DNA of 64,000 nucleotides from Lewinellaceae bacterium (GCA_016711435.1 JADJSY010000045.1:1-64000); one strand, 5' to 3'. Numbered from the stretch's first letter, positions 17,801-25,984 are shown. The notes: generated by a model from the sequence alone, not told the origin. Numbers and translations: made by a program.

Positions 17801-18200
17801 CGTGGTCGGTGGCGGTCACCGTCAATGTTTCATTATGAGAAAAACGGCTGCTGGTTTCCTTAACCACGGCGAAAGCCTCTGGCAGGATGGACAACAGGAT
17901 GTCTTCCAGGGCTTTATCGCGCGATTTACGAAGTTCGTCCACCTCTTTGAAGAGGCGTTCTTTTTCGTTGAAATCTTCCGCTTCGATAGCCTGCTGCTGC
18001 ACGGATACAATTTCAGCATCGATATCGGCCAGGTATTCCTTGATCCGGGTGCGAAATTCGAGCGTTTTGCCGCGCAATTCGTCGTTGGAGAGGCTCTGAT
18101 ACTGCTCGAAATAATTATTGATTTCGGCTACCGTCGCCTGATACTGTTTCAGGTCGCGGTCTTGCTTGGTGCCGAGTATTTTCTTTAGAAATCCAAACAC
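14850..18200 (-). CDS. secA: Preprotein translocase ATPase SecA
   Basis: 1116 residues. No ATG precedes the conserved N-terminus (FGFLKKILGTKQDRDLKQYQ); the GTG at 18200 places the start exactly where SecA proteins begin and follows a good promoter at 18292. Walker A lies in MATGEGKTLVGTLPAYL and the DEAD-like box is DEVDSVLIDDA. The helicase motif with GRAGRQGDPGSSQFYVSLED is intact, and the C-terminus ends in the zinc-binding SEC-C motif (RNEPCPCGSGKKYKNCHG). Extra length relative to Escherichia coli SecA is an insertion around LLEEQTKLSSQFLTEARKL, common in Bacteroidota. It drives Sec-dependent export, needed by all the signal-peptide proteins in this window. Confidence 0.98.
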   Translation of the reverse strand: MFGFLKKILGTKQDRDLKQYQATVAEINNYFEQYQSLSNDELRGKTLEFRTRIKEYLADIDAEIVSVQQQAIEAEDFNEKERLFKEVDELRKSRDKALEDILLSILPEAFAVVKETSSRFSHNETLTVTATDHDRALAAQPGKIHVSIQGEQAIWKNKWLAAGGEVLWNMVHYDVQLMGGMVLHDGKIAEMATGEGKTLVGTLPAYLNGVAGEGVHIVTVNDYLARRDSEWVGPIYEFLMLRVDCIDKYRPHSKERIEAYRADITFGTNSEFGFDYLRDNMVISPEELVQRKHHYAIVDEVDSVLIDDARTPLIISGPVTRGADDQEYVELNPTVKRLLEEQTKLSSQFLTEARKLIAAGNTSAEEGGGGLALLRAHRALPKSRPLIKFLSEDGIKVLLQKSENVYLQENAKRMPEVDRELLFNIDEKNRQVELTEKGVDFLSKFSNEPSFFIMPDIAEELVFIDRNSSLSHDEKIEAKERLSQDYGVKSRRVHAIHQLLKAYTLFENDNEYIVMDGEVKIVDEQTGRVMEGRRYSDGLHQALEAKENVKVGEITQTYATVTLQNYFRMYHKLAGMTGTAETEAKELWDIYKLDVVVVPTNRPITRQDEEDLVYKTAREKYNAVIDDIIKLRDQGRPILVGTTSVEISELLSRMLKMRGIDHNVLNAKQHQREAEIVAEAGHASKVTLATNMAGRGTDIKLGVGVKEVGGLAIIGTERHESRRVDRQLRGRAGRQGDPGSSQFYVSLEDQLMRLFQSDRIAGLMDKMGHKEGDVIQHSMVTNSIERAQKKVEENNFGIRKRLLEYDDVMNIQREAIYKKRHNALFGDRLSVDINNAFTAITAELVQVHREGGDFETFRLDAIRLIGVDPEMEPNWFKTASMNTVLATFQQQVFDLYDYKSRQVGDRLLPIIKDVYARESHRYKRIVVPFTDGSLGLNISADMEEAIRTNGKSIMHDIEKVATLALIDDAWKEHLRNVDDLKESVQGASFEQKDPLVIYKMEAYNLFEGLIGHINTSVTSFLLKGSLTLPDEQQVQRSQQQAAAAEAQRRAQASRLRANNSGQEMTESQMAAQRAAAAAGHNGPVQRIQPIVKEKVVGRNEPCPCGSGKKYKNCHGA

Positions 18201-18291
18201 GATGTCGGGAATTATGAGTGGTGAACGATAATTGAACGGGCAAAAGGAAATTTGGGGGTGAATCTTAATTTTTTTTGCCTGTTCAAAGCCG

Positions 18292-18320
18292 CAAAGATAC
18301 ACTTTCGCTTTGGTGCAAAA
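18292..18320 (-). promoter_or_regulatory. Promoter for secA
   Basis: Minus strand: TTTTG (18316-18320), 16 bases, TATCTTTG (18292-18299), about 90 bases upstream of the GTG start. Fits the Bacteroidota TTG / TAnnTTTG pattern with a slightly short spacer. Confidence 0.55.
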
Positions 18321-18508
18321 GGTGGGCAACGACACATTTCATTCCATGTCGGAAAAATGGCTTTATTTTGACAAAATGGCAGGAAGGAGGCGTTGGGGCG
18401 GAAAAAGTGGCAGGGGTTTTGGCGGAAGGGGGTGGTTAGAGATTACCCACACCACAGAACAAATGGAACACCCCGCAGAGCGCTGAAAAAATTTTTTTGG
18501 GCTATCAC

Positions 18509-18539
18509 TTGCACAGGTCTGTCAGTAGGCCTACTTTTG
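18509..18539 (+). promoter_or_regulatory. Promoter for tRNA-Gln
   Basis: TTG (18509-18511), 20 bases, TACTTTTG (18532-18539), 18 bases before the tRNA 5' end. Good match to the phylum's consensus and well placed. Confidence 0.65.
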
Positions 18540-18557
18540 CATCGCTTTTTAAAGCAT

Positions 18558-18628
18558 TGGGTCATGGTGTAATGGTAACACAGCAGTTTTTGGTACTGTT
18601 ATTCAGGGTTCGAGTCCTTGTGACCCAA
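18558..18628 (+). tRNA. tRNA-Gln (anticodon UUG)
   Basis: Acceptor stem TGGGTCA / TGACCCA with discriminator A, D-loop with GGTGTAATGGTAACA, anticodon stem GCAGT/ACTGT with loop TTTTGGT (anticodon TTG, reads CAA), and T-arm CAGGGTTCGAGTCCTTG. No CCA is encoded. Single tRNA with its own promoter and terminator. Confidence 0.95.
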
Positions 18629-18630
18629 CA

Positions 18631-18660
18631 AAAAGCCCTCCTTTTCAGGAGGGCTTTTTT
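18631..18660 (+). terminator. Intrinsic terminator of tRNA-Gln
   Basis: 12-bp perfect stem (AAAAGCCCTCCT / AGGAGGGCTTTT), 4-base loop, six T's at the end; begins three bases after the tRNA. Confidence 0.95.
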
Positions 18661-18681
18661 ATTTTCAAGGGTTTTGGCGCC

Positions 18682-19302
18682 CTAATTCGGCCATATTTTT
18701 TTACTGGCAAAATGCGCAGGTCTGGGCTTGTACACCATATCGACGGCATCCGATTGTTCGATAATGTCGATGGAAGTAAGGCTTGAATCCTGTTTTTCCT
18801 GTTTTTTTCCTTGCAAACGGTCCAATTCGCGTTCGATGTCCAATAATGCGCGTTCGATATTGGGCAGGGGGCGGTGTATGATATACCGGATAATACCTTC
18901 CGGATCGATCACCACAGCCAGGCGGTCGCATCCCGCCTGCGGGCGACGGCCCGATGCCAGTCCGTACATTTTTGCAATCTTAAAATCCAGGTCTTCGAGC
19001 ACGGGCGCTTTCAGGTAAATACCAATAAAACGCCGCGCTTTGTTCGACCAGTCGTTTTGCAGGATGGGTTCGTTGGACAAAGCCAGCACCTTGGTATTCC
19101 GCTCATTGAGCCAGCGTTCTTTCATGCCCAGGAAAGCGGAGAACATGGTCCAGGTAGAAGTGAAGTTGGCCGGATGCGCAAAAAAAATACACCAGTAGCC
19201 GGCGCTGTACGCCGGGAATTGTATAAGTCCCCGATCCGTCTGAAACTCAAATGAGGGCGCAGGATCCCCAACTTGTGGAAGATGATGGTTGATGTCTGAC
19301 AT
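18682..19302 (-). CDS. Peroxiredoxin (Prx6-like fold) lacking the peroxidatic cysteine
   Basis: 206 residues from the ATG at 19302 (MSDINHHLPQVGDPAPSFEF), where AhpC/TSA proteins normally start. The thioredoxin-like fold is clear: GDPAPSFEFQTDRGLIQFP, then YWCIFFAHPANFTSTWT, then RLAVVIDPEGIIRYII. In Prx6-type enzymes the FxHPADFTPVCTTE loop holds the catalytic Cys; here the aligned position is TGG (Trp) in FTSTWT. PxxxT is retained but the peroxidatic Cys is gone, so classical peroxide reduction should be lost. The remaining Cys in YWCIF and QAGCDR are not at known catalytic positions. Could be a redox-independent binding protein or chaperone. Divergent from the GH2 gene. Confidence 0.88.
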   Translation of the reverse strand: MSDINHHLPQVGDPAPSFEFQTDRGLIQFPAYSAGYWCIFFAHPANFTSTWTMFSAFLGMKERWLNERNTKVLALSNEPILQNDWSNKARRFIGIYLKAPVLEDLDFKIAKMYGLASGRRPQAGCDRLAVVIDPEGIIRYIIHRPLPNIERALLDIERELDRLQGKKQEKQDSSLTSIDIIEQSDAVDMVYKPRPAHFASKKIWPN

Positions 19303-19324
19303 AATGCCGCTTGCTAATGCTTGC

Positions 19325-19332
19325 CAAAAGTA
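19325..19332 (-). promoter_or_regulatory. -7 element (TACTTTTG) for the peroxiredoxin homologue
   Basis: TACTTTTG on the minus strand, 22 bases upstream of the ATG. No well-spaced -33 TTG is obvious. Lies in the divergent region shared with the GH2 gene. Confidence 0.4.
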
Positions 19333-19421
19333 ATGGCTTTGTGCAAGAGTTGCGCCAAATTTTTGGTTAAACGCCTGATTTTGACAGGAAGATGTATGAC
19401 CCATGCAGGAAAGCCGCCTCT

Positions 19422-19448
19422 TTGCTCCCGGAAAATCACCTACTTTTG
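19422..19448 (+). promoter_or_regulatory. Promoter for the GH2 mannosidase
   Basis: TTG (19422-19424), 16 bases, TACTTTTG (19441-19448), 29 bases before the ATG at 19478. Confidence 0.5.
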
Positions 19449-19477
19449 CGGCTTTTCAATCCGATATTCATTTTTCC

Positions 19478-22000
19478 ATGTTCAAATATTTTCTGGTATT
19501 CGCCTTTTCCTTGCCCATGCTCCTGCAAGCCCAGCCTGTTTCTTTTACACCCATCCATCAAAAAATACCCGCTTCCAACTGGACGTTCCGCCAGGCGCTT
19601 ACCGGCGACTGGAAACCCGTGACGATTCCTGTCAGCGCGCATACGGCGCTGTTGCAAAACGGCATGATCGAAGACCCTTTTTACCGGGATAACGAAGAAA
19701 AACTGCAATGGATCGAAAAAGAAGACTGGGAGTTTCAAACCACCTTCGATGTGACCGAAACCATCCTTCAAAAGAAGCATATCGATCTGGTTTTTAAAAA
19801 TTTAGACACCTATACGCATATTTACCTCAACGACTCCCTGGTGCTAGAAACAAACAACATGTTCCGTACCTGGGAAGTTGACGTCAAAAAATGGCTCAAA
19901 CCAACCGGCAACCGACTGCACATTTATTTTGAAAGCCCGATTCAAAAAGCGGCAGAAGACTGGAAAAACCTGGGATACGAATTGCCGGGAGGCGTGCGCA
20001 CCATGTCGCGCAAAGCGCAGTTCCATTACGGCTGGGATTGGGGGCCGCGTTTTGTGGGCTGCGGCATTCTGGAGGCGCCTGCCTTGCGCGCCTGGGACGA
20101 TATTCTGATTGAAAATATATTTATTACCACCCAGAGTTACACACCGGAAAAGGCTAAAATGGTGGCCCGGTTCCGCTATCGCTCCGATTTTGCAGGGCCT
20201 GTCAGCTTGACTGCCCGCGATGGACGCCGCGTGTCGATGGAAGACCGGAAATTCTCCGTCGGCGTTCACGAAGATTCCGTCACCTGGGAAGTGCCCAACC
20301 CTAAATTGTGGTGGTGCCGCGATCTGGGGGAGCCGCATTTGTACGATTTTACCGTAGAAATAAAAAAAGGAACCCGCGTGGTGGAAAAAGCGCAGGTTCG
20401 CACGGGTATTCGCACCATCGAATTGGTAACTGAAAAGGATGGAAAAGGGGAATCTTTTTACTTTAAGTTAAACGGAATTCCTGTTTTTGCCAAAGGCGCC
20501 AACTATATCCCGCAGGATATTTTCCAGGACCGGGTGACGCCGCAGCATTATGAGCGACTGCTCGATGATGTAGTGGCAGGCGGCATGAACATGCTGCGCG
20601 TATGGGGCGGCGGTATCTACGAAGACGACATTTTTTACAATTTATGCGATGAAAAGGGCATTCTGGTCTGGCAGGACTTCATGTATGCCTGCGCCATGTA
20701 CCCGGGCAGCGGCAGTTTTTTGAAAACGGCTGCAAAAGAGGCGCTCGAACAAATCGAACGGCTCCGGCAACACCCCAGCATGGCCCTTTGGTGCGGCAAC
20801 AACGAAAATAACGAAGCCTGGAACCACTGGGGCTGGCAAATGCAGTTCAACGAATCGCAGCGCAAACAACTCTGGCGCGAATATGAAATTTTATTCAACG
20901 ACCTGCTGCCCACCTACGTCGCCAACGATGGCGGCGGTATTCCATATTGGGAGAGTTCGCCAAAGTTCGGGCGTTCAAATCCGAAATCGAACACGGAAGG
21001 CGATTCACACTATTGGGGAATATGGCACGACGAAGAACCATTTGAGGCATTTAACAAAAAAGTGCCGCGTTTTATGAGCGAATTCGGCTTCCAGAGTTTT
21101 CCCGAATGGCGCACCATTCAATCTTTTACCCTGCCGGAAGACCGGAAATTGGACAGCAAAGTAATGTTGCTGCACCAGAAGCACCCGCGCGGCAATGCGC
21201 TGATCGCGGAATATATGAAACGCGATTACCGGACGCCGGACAGTTTTGAAGATTTTGTATACGTGAGTCAGTTGTTGCAGGCAGAGGGTATGCGCACCGG
21301 AATCGAAGCGCATCGGCGCAATAAACCGTACTGCATGGGCACGCTCTACTGGCAACTCAATGACGTGTGGCCGGTCGCTTCCTGGTCGAGCATCGATTAC
21401 CTGGGCCGCTGGAAGGCATTGCATTATTATGTCCGCGAAGCATTCAGCCCGCTGGCTGCTTTGCCGATTGTGGAAAATGACAGCCTGATGATTTACGGCG
21501 TGAATGATTTCGCGGCTTCGGATACGGTGATTTTGAAAATTCGCGCACTCACCTTTGATGGAAAAGTGTTGAGTGAAACCAGCATCCCCGATCTCACTAT
21601 ACGTCCTGATTCGAGTATCCTGCTCTGGAAAAATGAATTGAAAAATGTCATCGACGGACGGAAACCGGAAAATGTTGTTGTCGAAATTGTACTGACAAAG
21701 GCGGATAATCAACCCGTTTATCGCCGGCTTTTTTACCCGGCGTCGCCCCGCAAACAAAAACTGCCACGGCCTGGTATCACTTGGGTGGCAACCCGGACAG
21801 AAAAAGGTTATTCCATTGATATTCAAGCAGATAAATTGGCAAAAAACATATTCATCAGTACGGAGGCTGACGGATTTTTCAGCGATAATTACTTTGACCT
21901 GTTGCCCGGCGAACGCAAAACGGTTTTCTTCAGCAGCGCGTCGGCGCTCGACCTGCAAAAATCGTTTCAGGTAAAAAGTTTGGCGGATACCATGCATTGA
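19478..22000 (+). CDS. Beta-mannosidase (glycoside hydrolase family 2), secreted
   Basis: 840 residues from the ATG at 19478, which starts a signal peptide (MFKYFLVFAFSLPMLLQAQ). GH2 layout: N-terminal jelly roll (~30-190), immunoglobulin-like domain, TIM barrel (~300-600), C-terminal beta domains. The acid/base Glu is in WCGNNENNEAW (~residue 444) and the nucleophile Glu in FMSEFGFQSFPEW (~534). The KGANYIPQDIF and MLRVWGGGIYEDDIFY motifs are characteristic of beta-mannosidases rather than beta-galactosidases. Removes terminal mannose from N-glycans or mannans in the periplasm. 18 bases precede the next gene, a GT39-type transferase, so they may be co-transcribed. Confidence 0.93.
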   Translation: MFKYFLVFAFSLPMLLQAQPVSFTPIHQKIPASNWTFRQALTGDWKPVTIPVSAHTALLQNGMIEDPFYRDNEEKLQWIEKEDWEFQTTFDVTETILQKKHIDLVFKNLDTYTHIYLNDSLVLETNNMFRTWEVDVKKWLKPTGNRLHIYFESPIQKAAEDWKNLGYELPGGVRTMSRKAQFHYGWDWGPRFVGCGILEAPALRAWDDILIENIFITTQSYTPEKAKMVARFRYRSDFAGPVSLTARDGRRVSMEDRKFSVGVHEDSVTWEVPNPKLWWCRDLGEPHLYDFTVEIKKGTRVVEKAQVRTGIRTIELVTEKDGKGESFYFKLNGIPVFAKGANYIPQDIFQDRVTPQHYERLLDDVVAGGMNMLRVWGGGIYEDDIFYNLCDEKGILVWQDFMYACAMYPGSGSFLKTAAKEALEQIERLRQHPSMALWCGNNENNEAWNHWGWQMQFNESQRKQLWREYEILFNDLLPTYVANDGGGIPYWESSPKFGRSNPKSNTEGDSHYWGIWHDEEPFEAFNKKVPRFMSEFGFQSFPEWRTIQSFTLPEDRKLDSKVMLLHQKHPRGNALIAEYMKRDYRTPDSFEDFVYVSQLLQAEGMRTGIEAHRRNKPYCMGTLYWQLNDVWPVASWSSIDYLGRWKALHYYVREAFSPLAALPIVENDSLMIYGVNDFAASDTVILKIRALTFDGKVLSETSIPDLTIRPDSSILLWKNELKNVIDGRKPENVVVEIVLTKADNQPVYRRLFYPASPRKQKLPRPGITWVATRTEKGYSIDIQADKLAKNIFISTEADGFFSDNYFDLLPGERKTVFFSSASALDLQKSFQVKSLADTMH

Positions 22001-22018
22001 TAACGATCTTCGCGGCAG

Positions 22019-23731
22019 ATGAATGTGTTAAGATATAGTAGGAATCCCTGGGTTTGGCTGGCAGCCGGTTTGCTGGCTATTCTGGTTCGCGGTCTGTTGC
22101 TCGATGTGATGGATGTAGACGCCTCACAGTACGCTTCCATTTCCATGGAAATGATGCAAAACGGCTCCTGGCTCCAGGTGAAACACCGTTACGGCGATTA
22201 CTTAGACAAACCGCCGCTGCTGTTCTGGTCTTCAGCGCTTTCCTTTATGCTGTTCGGACTGAGCAACTGGGCGTACAAATTGCCATCGGTGCTGGCCGCA
22301 TTGGCCGGTGTGTACGCCGTGTATCGTTTTTCTCTGCTTTTTTATACCGAAAAAACGGCTCGTCAGGCCGCTTTCCTGCTGGCTTCTTCCACCGGATTTA
22401 TCCTGATTTGTAATGATGTACGCACCGATACGCTGCTGCTCGGCACGACCTGCGTGGCTATCTGGCAACTGGCCGAATACCTGCAACACGGGCGCTGGAA
22501 AAACCTGATCGGCGCTTTTTTGACCATTGGTTTTGCCATGCTGGCCAAAGGCCCTATCGGCCTGGTGCTTCCCGCGCTGGCAGCAGGTTCGCATTTGCTG
22601 TTGCAGCGTGATTTCCGTTCTATTTTTCGGTGGCAATGGCTGGCGGGTTTGGGTATCACGGCGCTGGTGTTGCTGCCCATGTGCTGGGGGCTTTACAACC
22701 AGTTCGACCTGCACCCGGAGAAACCGCTCAACGACCGCATCAGCACTTCCGGTTTGTATTTTTTCTTCTGGGAACAAAGTTTCGGACGCATCACCGGCAA
22801 TAATATCTGGCGCAATGATGCCGGACCGTTCTATTTTTTCCACGTGTATTTGTGGGCTTTTTTGCCCTGGGCGCTGTTGCTGCCCGCTGCCTTGTGGTTT
22901 CATGGCCGGAAAGCGCTGGGCAAAATCTTTTATTTCCGAAAAACCCTTATGCCCGAAGCCTTTTCACTGGGCGGGTTTCTGCTGACGTTTATAGCGCTGT
23001 CGGCATCCAAATACAAACTCCCGCATTATATTTTTGTGACCTTGCCCTGGGCGGCGGTGCTGTTGGCCGCCTGGTTGAATGCGGAGGGAGACAAAAAAAA
23101 GGCGGAAGATGCCCCCTCCATGGTGCCTGCCGGGTGGGTAATGCTCGGCTACCTCGTTTTCCTGATTGCACTCGCAACTGCTTTCCTGCTGTTGGGTTTT
23201 GTTTTTCCTGGAAATCTGCCGGCCTGGGTCGTTATGATTGCAGGTACTGCTTTTTTGCTGCTGCGCATCGTTCAAAATCCTTTAAAAATAGACTCGGACG
23301 TCTTCGTGCAACGCGGCATAATGGTTGCCCTGCTCACGGGTTTTACAGTCAATTATCATTTTTACCCGCGTTTGTTGCCTTACCAAAGTACTGCGACCAT
23401 CGGGCGTTATCTGCACGAACAAGGTATCCCTAAAGATAAAATTGTCTTTTTTAGGCGACACGGTCATGCCCTGGATTTTTACAGCCAAACCATCTCCCAA
23501 AGAATGGACAGCGCCGAACAAGTGCGCCAGACCGCCCGCAATTTGGGTGAAGTGTGGGTGTACACCAATCAACGTGGCAAAAACGAATTGAACACGGCAG
23601 GCGTTCGGTACGAAACGGTATATGAAATGGGGCATTTCCAGGCGGCGCTGCTGAATGCCCGCTTTTTGAATCCTGCGACACGGGTGGGAAGTTTGGAGCC
23701 GGTGTGGTTGTTGAAGGTTGAGGGTTTATGA
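22019..23731 (+). CDS. Dolichyl-phosphate-mannose/ArnT-type glycosyltransferase (GT39/83-like)
   Basis: 570 residues, about 11-13 membrane helices. The N-terminal loop with the catalytic acidic residue is MDVDASQYASISMEMMQNG, followed by the KPPLLFW motif typical of the ArnT/PMT clan. Such enzymes transfer a sugar from a polyprenyl-phosphate donor to lipid A, protein or glycan on the periplasmic face. The closely spaced mannosidase upstream suggests a shared sugar theme but does not identify the acceptor. The stop codon (23729-23731) falls inside the left arm of the inverted repeat at 23722. Confidence 0.88.
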   Translation: MNVLRYSRNPWVWLAAGLLAILVRGLLLDVMDVDASQYASISMEMMQNGSWLQVKHRYGDYLDKPPLLFWSSALSFMLFGLSNWAYKLPSVLAALAGVYAVYRFSLLFYTEKTARQAAFLLASSTGFILICNDVRTDTLLLGTTCVAIWQLAEYLQHGRWKNLIGAFLTIGFAMLAKGPIGLVLPALAAGSHLLLQRDFRSIFRWQWLAGLGITALVLLPMCWGLYNQFDLHPEKPLNDRISTSGLYFFFWEQSFGRITGNNIWRNDAGPFYFFHVYLWAFLPWALLLPAALWFHGRKALGKIFYFRKTLMPEAFSLGGFLLTFIALSASKYKLPHYIFVTLPWAAVLLAAWLNAEGDKKKAEDAPSMVPAGWVMLGYLVFLIALATAFLLLGFVFPGNLPAWVVMIAGTAFLLLRIVQNPLKIDSDVFVQRGIMVALLTGFTVNYHFYPRLLPYQSTATIGRYLHEQGIPKDKIVFFRRHGHALDFYSQTISQRMDSAEQVRQTARNLGEVWVYTNQRGKNELNTAGVRYETVYEMGHFQAALLNARFLNPATRVGSLEPVWLLKVEGL

Positions 23732-23813
23732 GTTTATAGTTTATGGGTTTATGAGCGGCCACAAGGTTTGCTGGGTAACCCATTATTCACATAAACTATA
23801 AACTTATAAACCC
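23722..23813. repeat. Inverted repeat of TTTATGAG words between GT and dinD
   Basis: Arms 23722-23745 and 23790-23813 pair with 1 mismatch in 24 (GGGTTTATGAGTTTATAG...). The left arm contains the stop codon of the upstream gene. Between convergent genes, but followed by no U-tract on either strand. Confidence 0.9.
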
Positions 23814-23840
23814 TTCATTATTATGGTCGTTTTTGCCCCG

Positions 23841-24704
23841 TTACAGGTGTTCAGGTGGCAGTTTTTTTATTTTATCCGGTTTTTTCAGGGCTTTTTTGTC
23901 ATCTGATTTGAGTCGGCGCTCTACTTTCCTGACGTCTTCCGCAGGAGGAAGCGCTTCCGGCTGCACACCGCGTTCCTGTAATATTTTACGCACCGCCAGG
24001 TTGTTGTCGACATGTTCGCGCTGGATAGCATTTTGCCCCTGCAAGTTTTTATCTACCACGTTGTGGCTGGTCAGTTCTGCGGCAAAATCTTTGGCTTTGA
24101 TCGTCAGCGTCGGCAGAAAATCGGCTAAGGGACGCCCGTCGGGCACTGCTAATGTGCGCTTCATATCGTGGGTATTGCGCCCGCCGAACAGGGCTTTGTC
24201 GCCTTCGGAACGGATGACGGCAAAACCTTGTTCATTCACGCCGCGTTCGTAGATAATACCCGAAAGTTTGTTTTCGGTTTTGGAAAGTTTTTCGCGGGCA
24301 CTTACGCGGTCACGGTCGAGCAACCGTTGCTCGATAAGTTCTTGTTTGCGCGTTTGGAAGGCAAAATAGGTTTGTGCAAAGGCGATTTCAGGTTTTTTAG
24401 TCGGGTCGCCGTTTTGGGCGATCAGATAACAGGCATAGCGGGTGAGTGCCATGTCATCGATGCGGCGTTGGGAGCCGCTTCCGAGTTCGACCATTTTGTT
24501 GACGTCAACGAAATGGTGTTCCACTTTTTCACCGGCACTTTCGCAAGCGTTTTTGGCCTTGTCAATGGCATGGAGAAAATTGCGCCAATCGGCATAACCA
24601 AGGATCACCTGGAGTTCGCGGGCGCTCCAACATTCAATGTCTTCGAGGCGGTAGCAGGCAGCCTCGAATTTTTGGAAGAGTTCGTCAATAAGTTCTTTTT
24701 TCAT
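23841..24704 (-). CDS. dinD: DNA damage-inducible protein D (DinD)
   Basis: 287 residues, full length for the family. N-terminal BRO-like region (EDIECWSARELQVILGYADWRNF), then the DinD hallmarks HHFVDVNKMVELGSGSQR and LTRYACYLIAQNGDPTKKPEIA, and C-terminal KRTLAVPDGRPLADFLPTL. In Escherichia coli DinD is an SOS-regulated inhibitor of RecA filament activity. I do not see a convincing LexA box, but LexA sites in this phylum are poorly defined. A -7-like TAGTTTTG lies 30 bases upstream. Confidence 0.92.
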   Translation of the reverse strand: MKKELIDELFQKFEAACYRLEDIECWSARELQVILGYADWRNFLHAIDKAKNACESAGEKVEHHFVDVNKMVELGSGSQRRIDDMALTRYACYLIAQNGDPTKKPEIAFAQTYFAFQTRKQELIEQRLLDRDRVSAREKLSKTENKLSGIIYERGVNEQGFAVIRSEGDKALFGGRNTHDMKRTLAVPDGRPLADFLPTLTIKAKDFAAELTSHNVVDKNLQGQNAIQREHVDNNLAVRKILQERGVQPEALPPAEDVRKVERRLKSDDKKALKKPDKIKKLPPEHL

Positions 24705-24733
24705 AAATGATAGCGTTGTTGTGATGATTGCAA

Positions 24734-24741
24734 CAAAACTA
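24734..24741 (-). promoter_or_regulatory. -7 element (TAGTTTTG) for dinD
   Basis: TAGTTTTG on the minus strand, 30 bases upstream of the dinD ATG. No clear -33 TTG at the right spacing. Confidence 0.4.
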
Positions 24742-25037
24742 CAATTTGTTTTTTATTTGGGAGATAGTGTTTTAAAATAATTTGAGGGCGCGCTTGGGCG
24801 GGGAGGAAGCGGTGTTTTATGTGAAGGATGGCATCCTGCTGGACGTTTGCCGGCACAGCCGGCGCGGATAAGCGGCACGCGGCAAAGCCGACGCGCCAGC
24901 GCCGCTCGGGTTAAGGGTTGGACAGCCTATGCGTCAGCAGGGCTTTTGGCTTTTCCTGGGAGGAGGGCGAAGAATTGATTCAAATGCTTGGATATACTTT
25001 ACAGGTACAAATGATGGAGCCTGTTTAGCATCCCCCC
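24742..25037. other. Gap without recognisable gene; GC-rich central block
   Basis: The part next to dinD is AT-rich leader. Bases ~24785-24900 are strikingly GC-rich, with small dyads (GCCGGCACAGCCGGC) and GCCGCGTGCCGC-like words unlike the flanks. No frame gives a recognisable product. It may be a degraded foreign or repeat sequence. Confidence 0.4.
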
Positions 25038-25550
25038 CTACTTAAACCACCCCGAATACAGCACATAATTATTCGCGATTCGCAGCACCTCGCCTTTGAA
25101 TAATTCCGGCGTCATCTCCTTCACCCGCCGGGCCGGTACGCCGGCATACACGCCGCCAGAGTGGCAGACGGTTTTTTCCAAAATAACAGCCCCGGCAGCA
25201 ATCAGGCAGTTTTCCTCCACCACCGCTTCGTCCATGATGATGGCGCCCATGCCGACGAGTACGTTGTCGTGCAGGGTGCAGCCATGCACGAGTGCGCGGT
25301 GTCCGATGCTCACGTTGTTTCCAATGGTGGTACCGCATTTCTGGTATGTACAGTGCAGAATAGCGCCGTCCTGTATATTGACCTTGTTGCCGATGCGGAT
25401 AAAATTGACGTCGCCGCGCACCACTGCCTGAAACCATACGGAGCATTCGTCGCCCATCACCACGTCGCCTACGATGGTGGCGTTTTCAGCCAAAAAACAG
25501 TCTTCGCCAAATTGCGGGATGATGTCGTGACAAGGGAGAATTAGTGCCAT
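25038..25550 (-). CDS. Gamma-carbonic-anhydrase-like hexapeptide-repeat protein
   Basis: 170 residues, a left-handed beta-helix built of hexapeptide repeats (IGNKVNIQDGAILHC, IGNNVSIGHRALVHG, LVGMGAIIMDEAVV). The three metal-ligand histidines of gamma-class carbonic anhydrases are present: one in AILHCT and two in IGHRALVHG. Closest in form to the YrdA/PaaY group, many members of which have weak or no anhydrase activity. Its ATG overlaps the end of the VanZ gene by 10 bases, so the two are translationally coupled. Confidence 0.92.
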   Translation of the reverse strand: MALILPCHDIIPQFGEDCFLAENATIVGDVVMGDECSVWFQAVVRGDVNFIRIGNKVNIQDGAILHCTYQKCGTTIGNNVSIGHRALVHGCTLHDNVLVGMGAIIMDEAVVEENCLIAAGAVILEKTVCHSGGVYAGVPARRVKEMTPELFKGEVLRIANNYVLYSGWFK

Positions 25551-25924
25551 GTTGTAAAATAATTACTCATTTTTAAAGACAGCCTGAAAAACACCCAACC
25601 CATCACGGAGCCGAAAGCATTGGCCAGCATATCGTCATACTCATAAAACCGGCCCGGAATAAACGCGAATTGCACAAATTCCATGAATACGCCATAAATC
25701 GTTGATAAACAGAGTGCTATGATTTCATTCCCAAATGATAGCGGCGCCTGCCGGGTACGCGTATTGGCGCGCAACAAAAGCCAGGTTAAAACGCCGTAGA
25801 CAACAGCATGGGCCAGTTTATCGGCTGAAAAAAGATGAAAAGCGGGTAATTGAACGCCCGGCATCACGGAAAGTCCGGTAATAAACAACAACCACAACAG
25901 GGCAGGCAGATAGGCTTTTATCAT
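25541..25924 (-). CDS. VanZ-family membrane protein
   Basis: 127 residues from the ATG at 25924 (an upstream TTG is less likely). Four membrane helices; family motifs are SADKLAHAVVYGVLTWLLLR and EFVQFAFIPGRFYEYDDMLANAFGSVMG. VanZ-like proteins are associated with glycopeptide tolerance in enterococci, but in most bacteria the role is unknown; nothing here suggests a resistance cluster. The reading frame runs 10 bases into the carbonic-anhydrase-like gene. Confidence 0.88.
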   Translation of the reverse strand: MIKAYLPALLWLLFITGLSVMPGVQLPAFHLFSADKLAHAVVYGVLTWLLLRANTRTRQAPLSFGNEIIALCLSTIYGVFMEFVQFAFIPGRFYEYDDMLANAFGSVMGWVFFRLSLKMSNYFTTWH

Positions 25925-25984
25925 TTTAAACAGATTAGTCAAAACAAGGACAAGGTATCTAAGTACTTCGTCAATATTATTAAT

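Larger units (their letters stand above)
18201..18557. other. Gap between secA and tRNA-Gln: two divergent promoters, no gene
   Basis: 357 bases without a protein-coding gene. The left part is the secA leader and promoter; the right end is the tRNA promoter. The middle (about 18340-18480) is purine-rich with repeated GGCAGG/GGCGG words and shows nothing I can name. Confidence 0.6.

Noticed and set aside
15228..18188. Two long plus-strand ORFs (about 450 and 520 codons) opposite secA
   Set aside because: They are antisense to a certain gene, have no recognisable domain and a composition rich in Phe/Val/His/Gln typical of reverse reading of a biased coding sequence.
22822..22840. TTTTCCACGTGTATTT as a parS site
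   Set aside because: Ten of fourteen fixed positions match, not convincing beside the three perfect sites.
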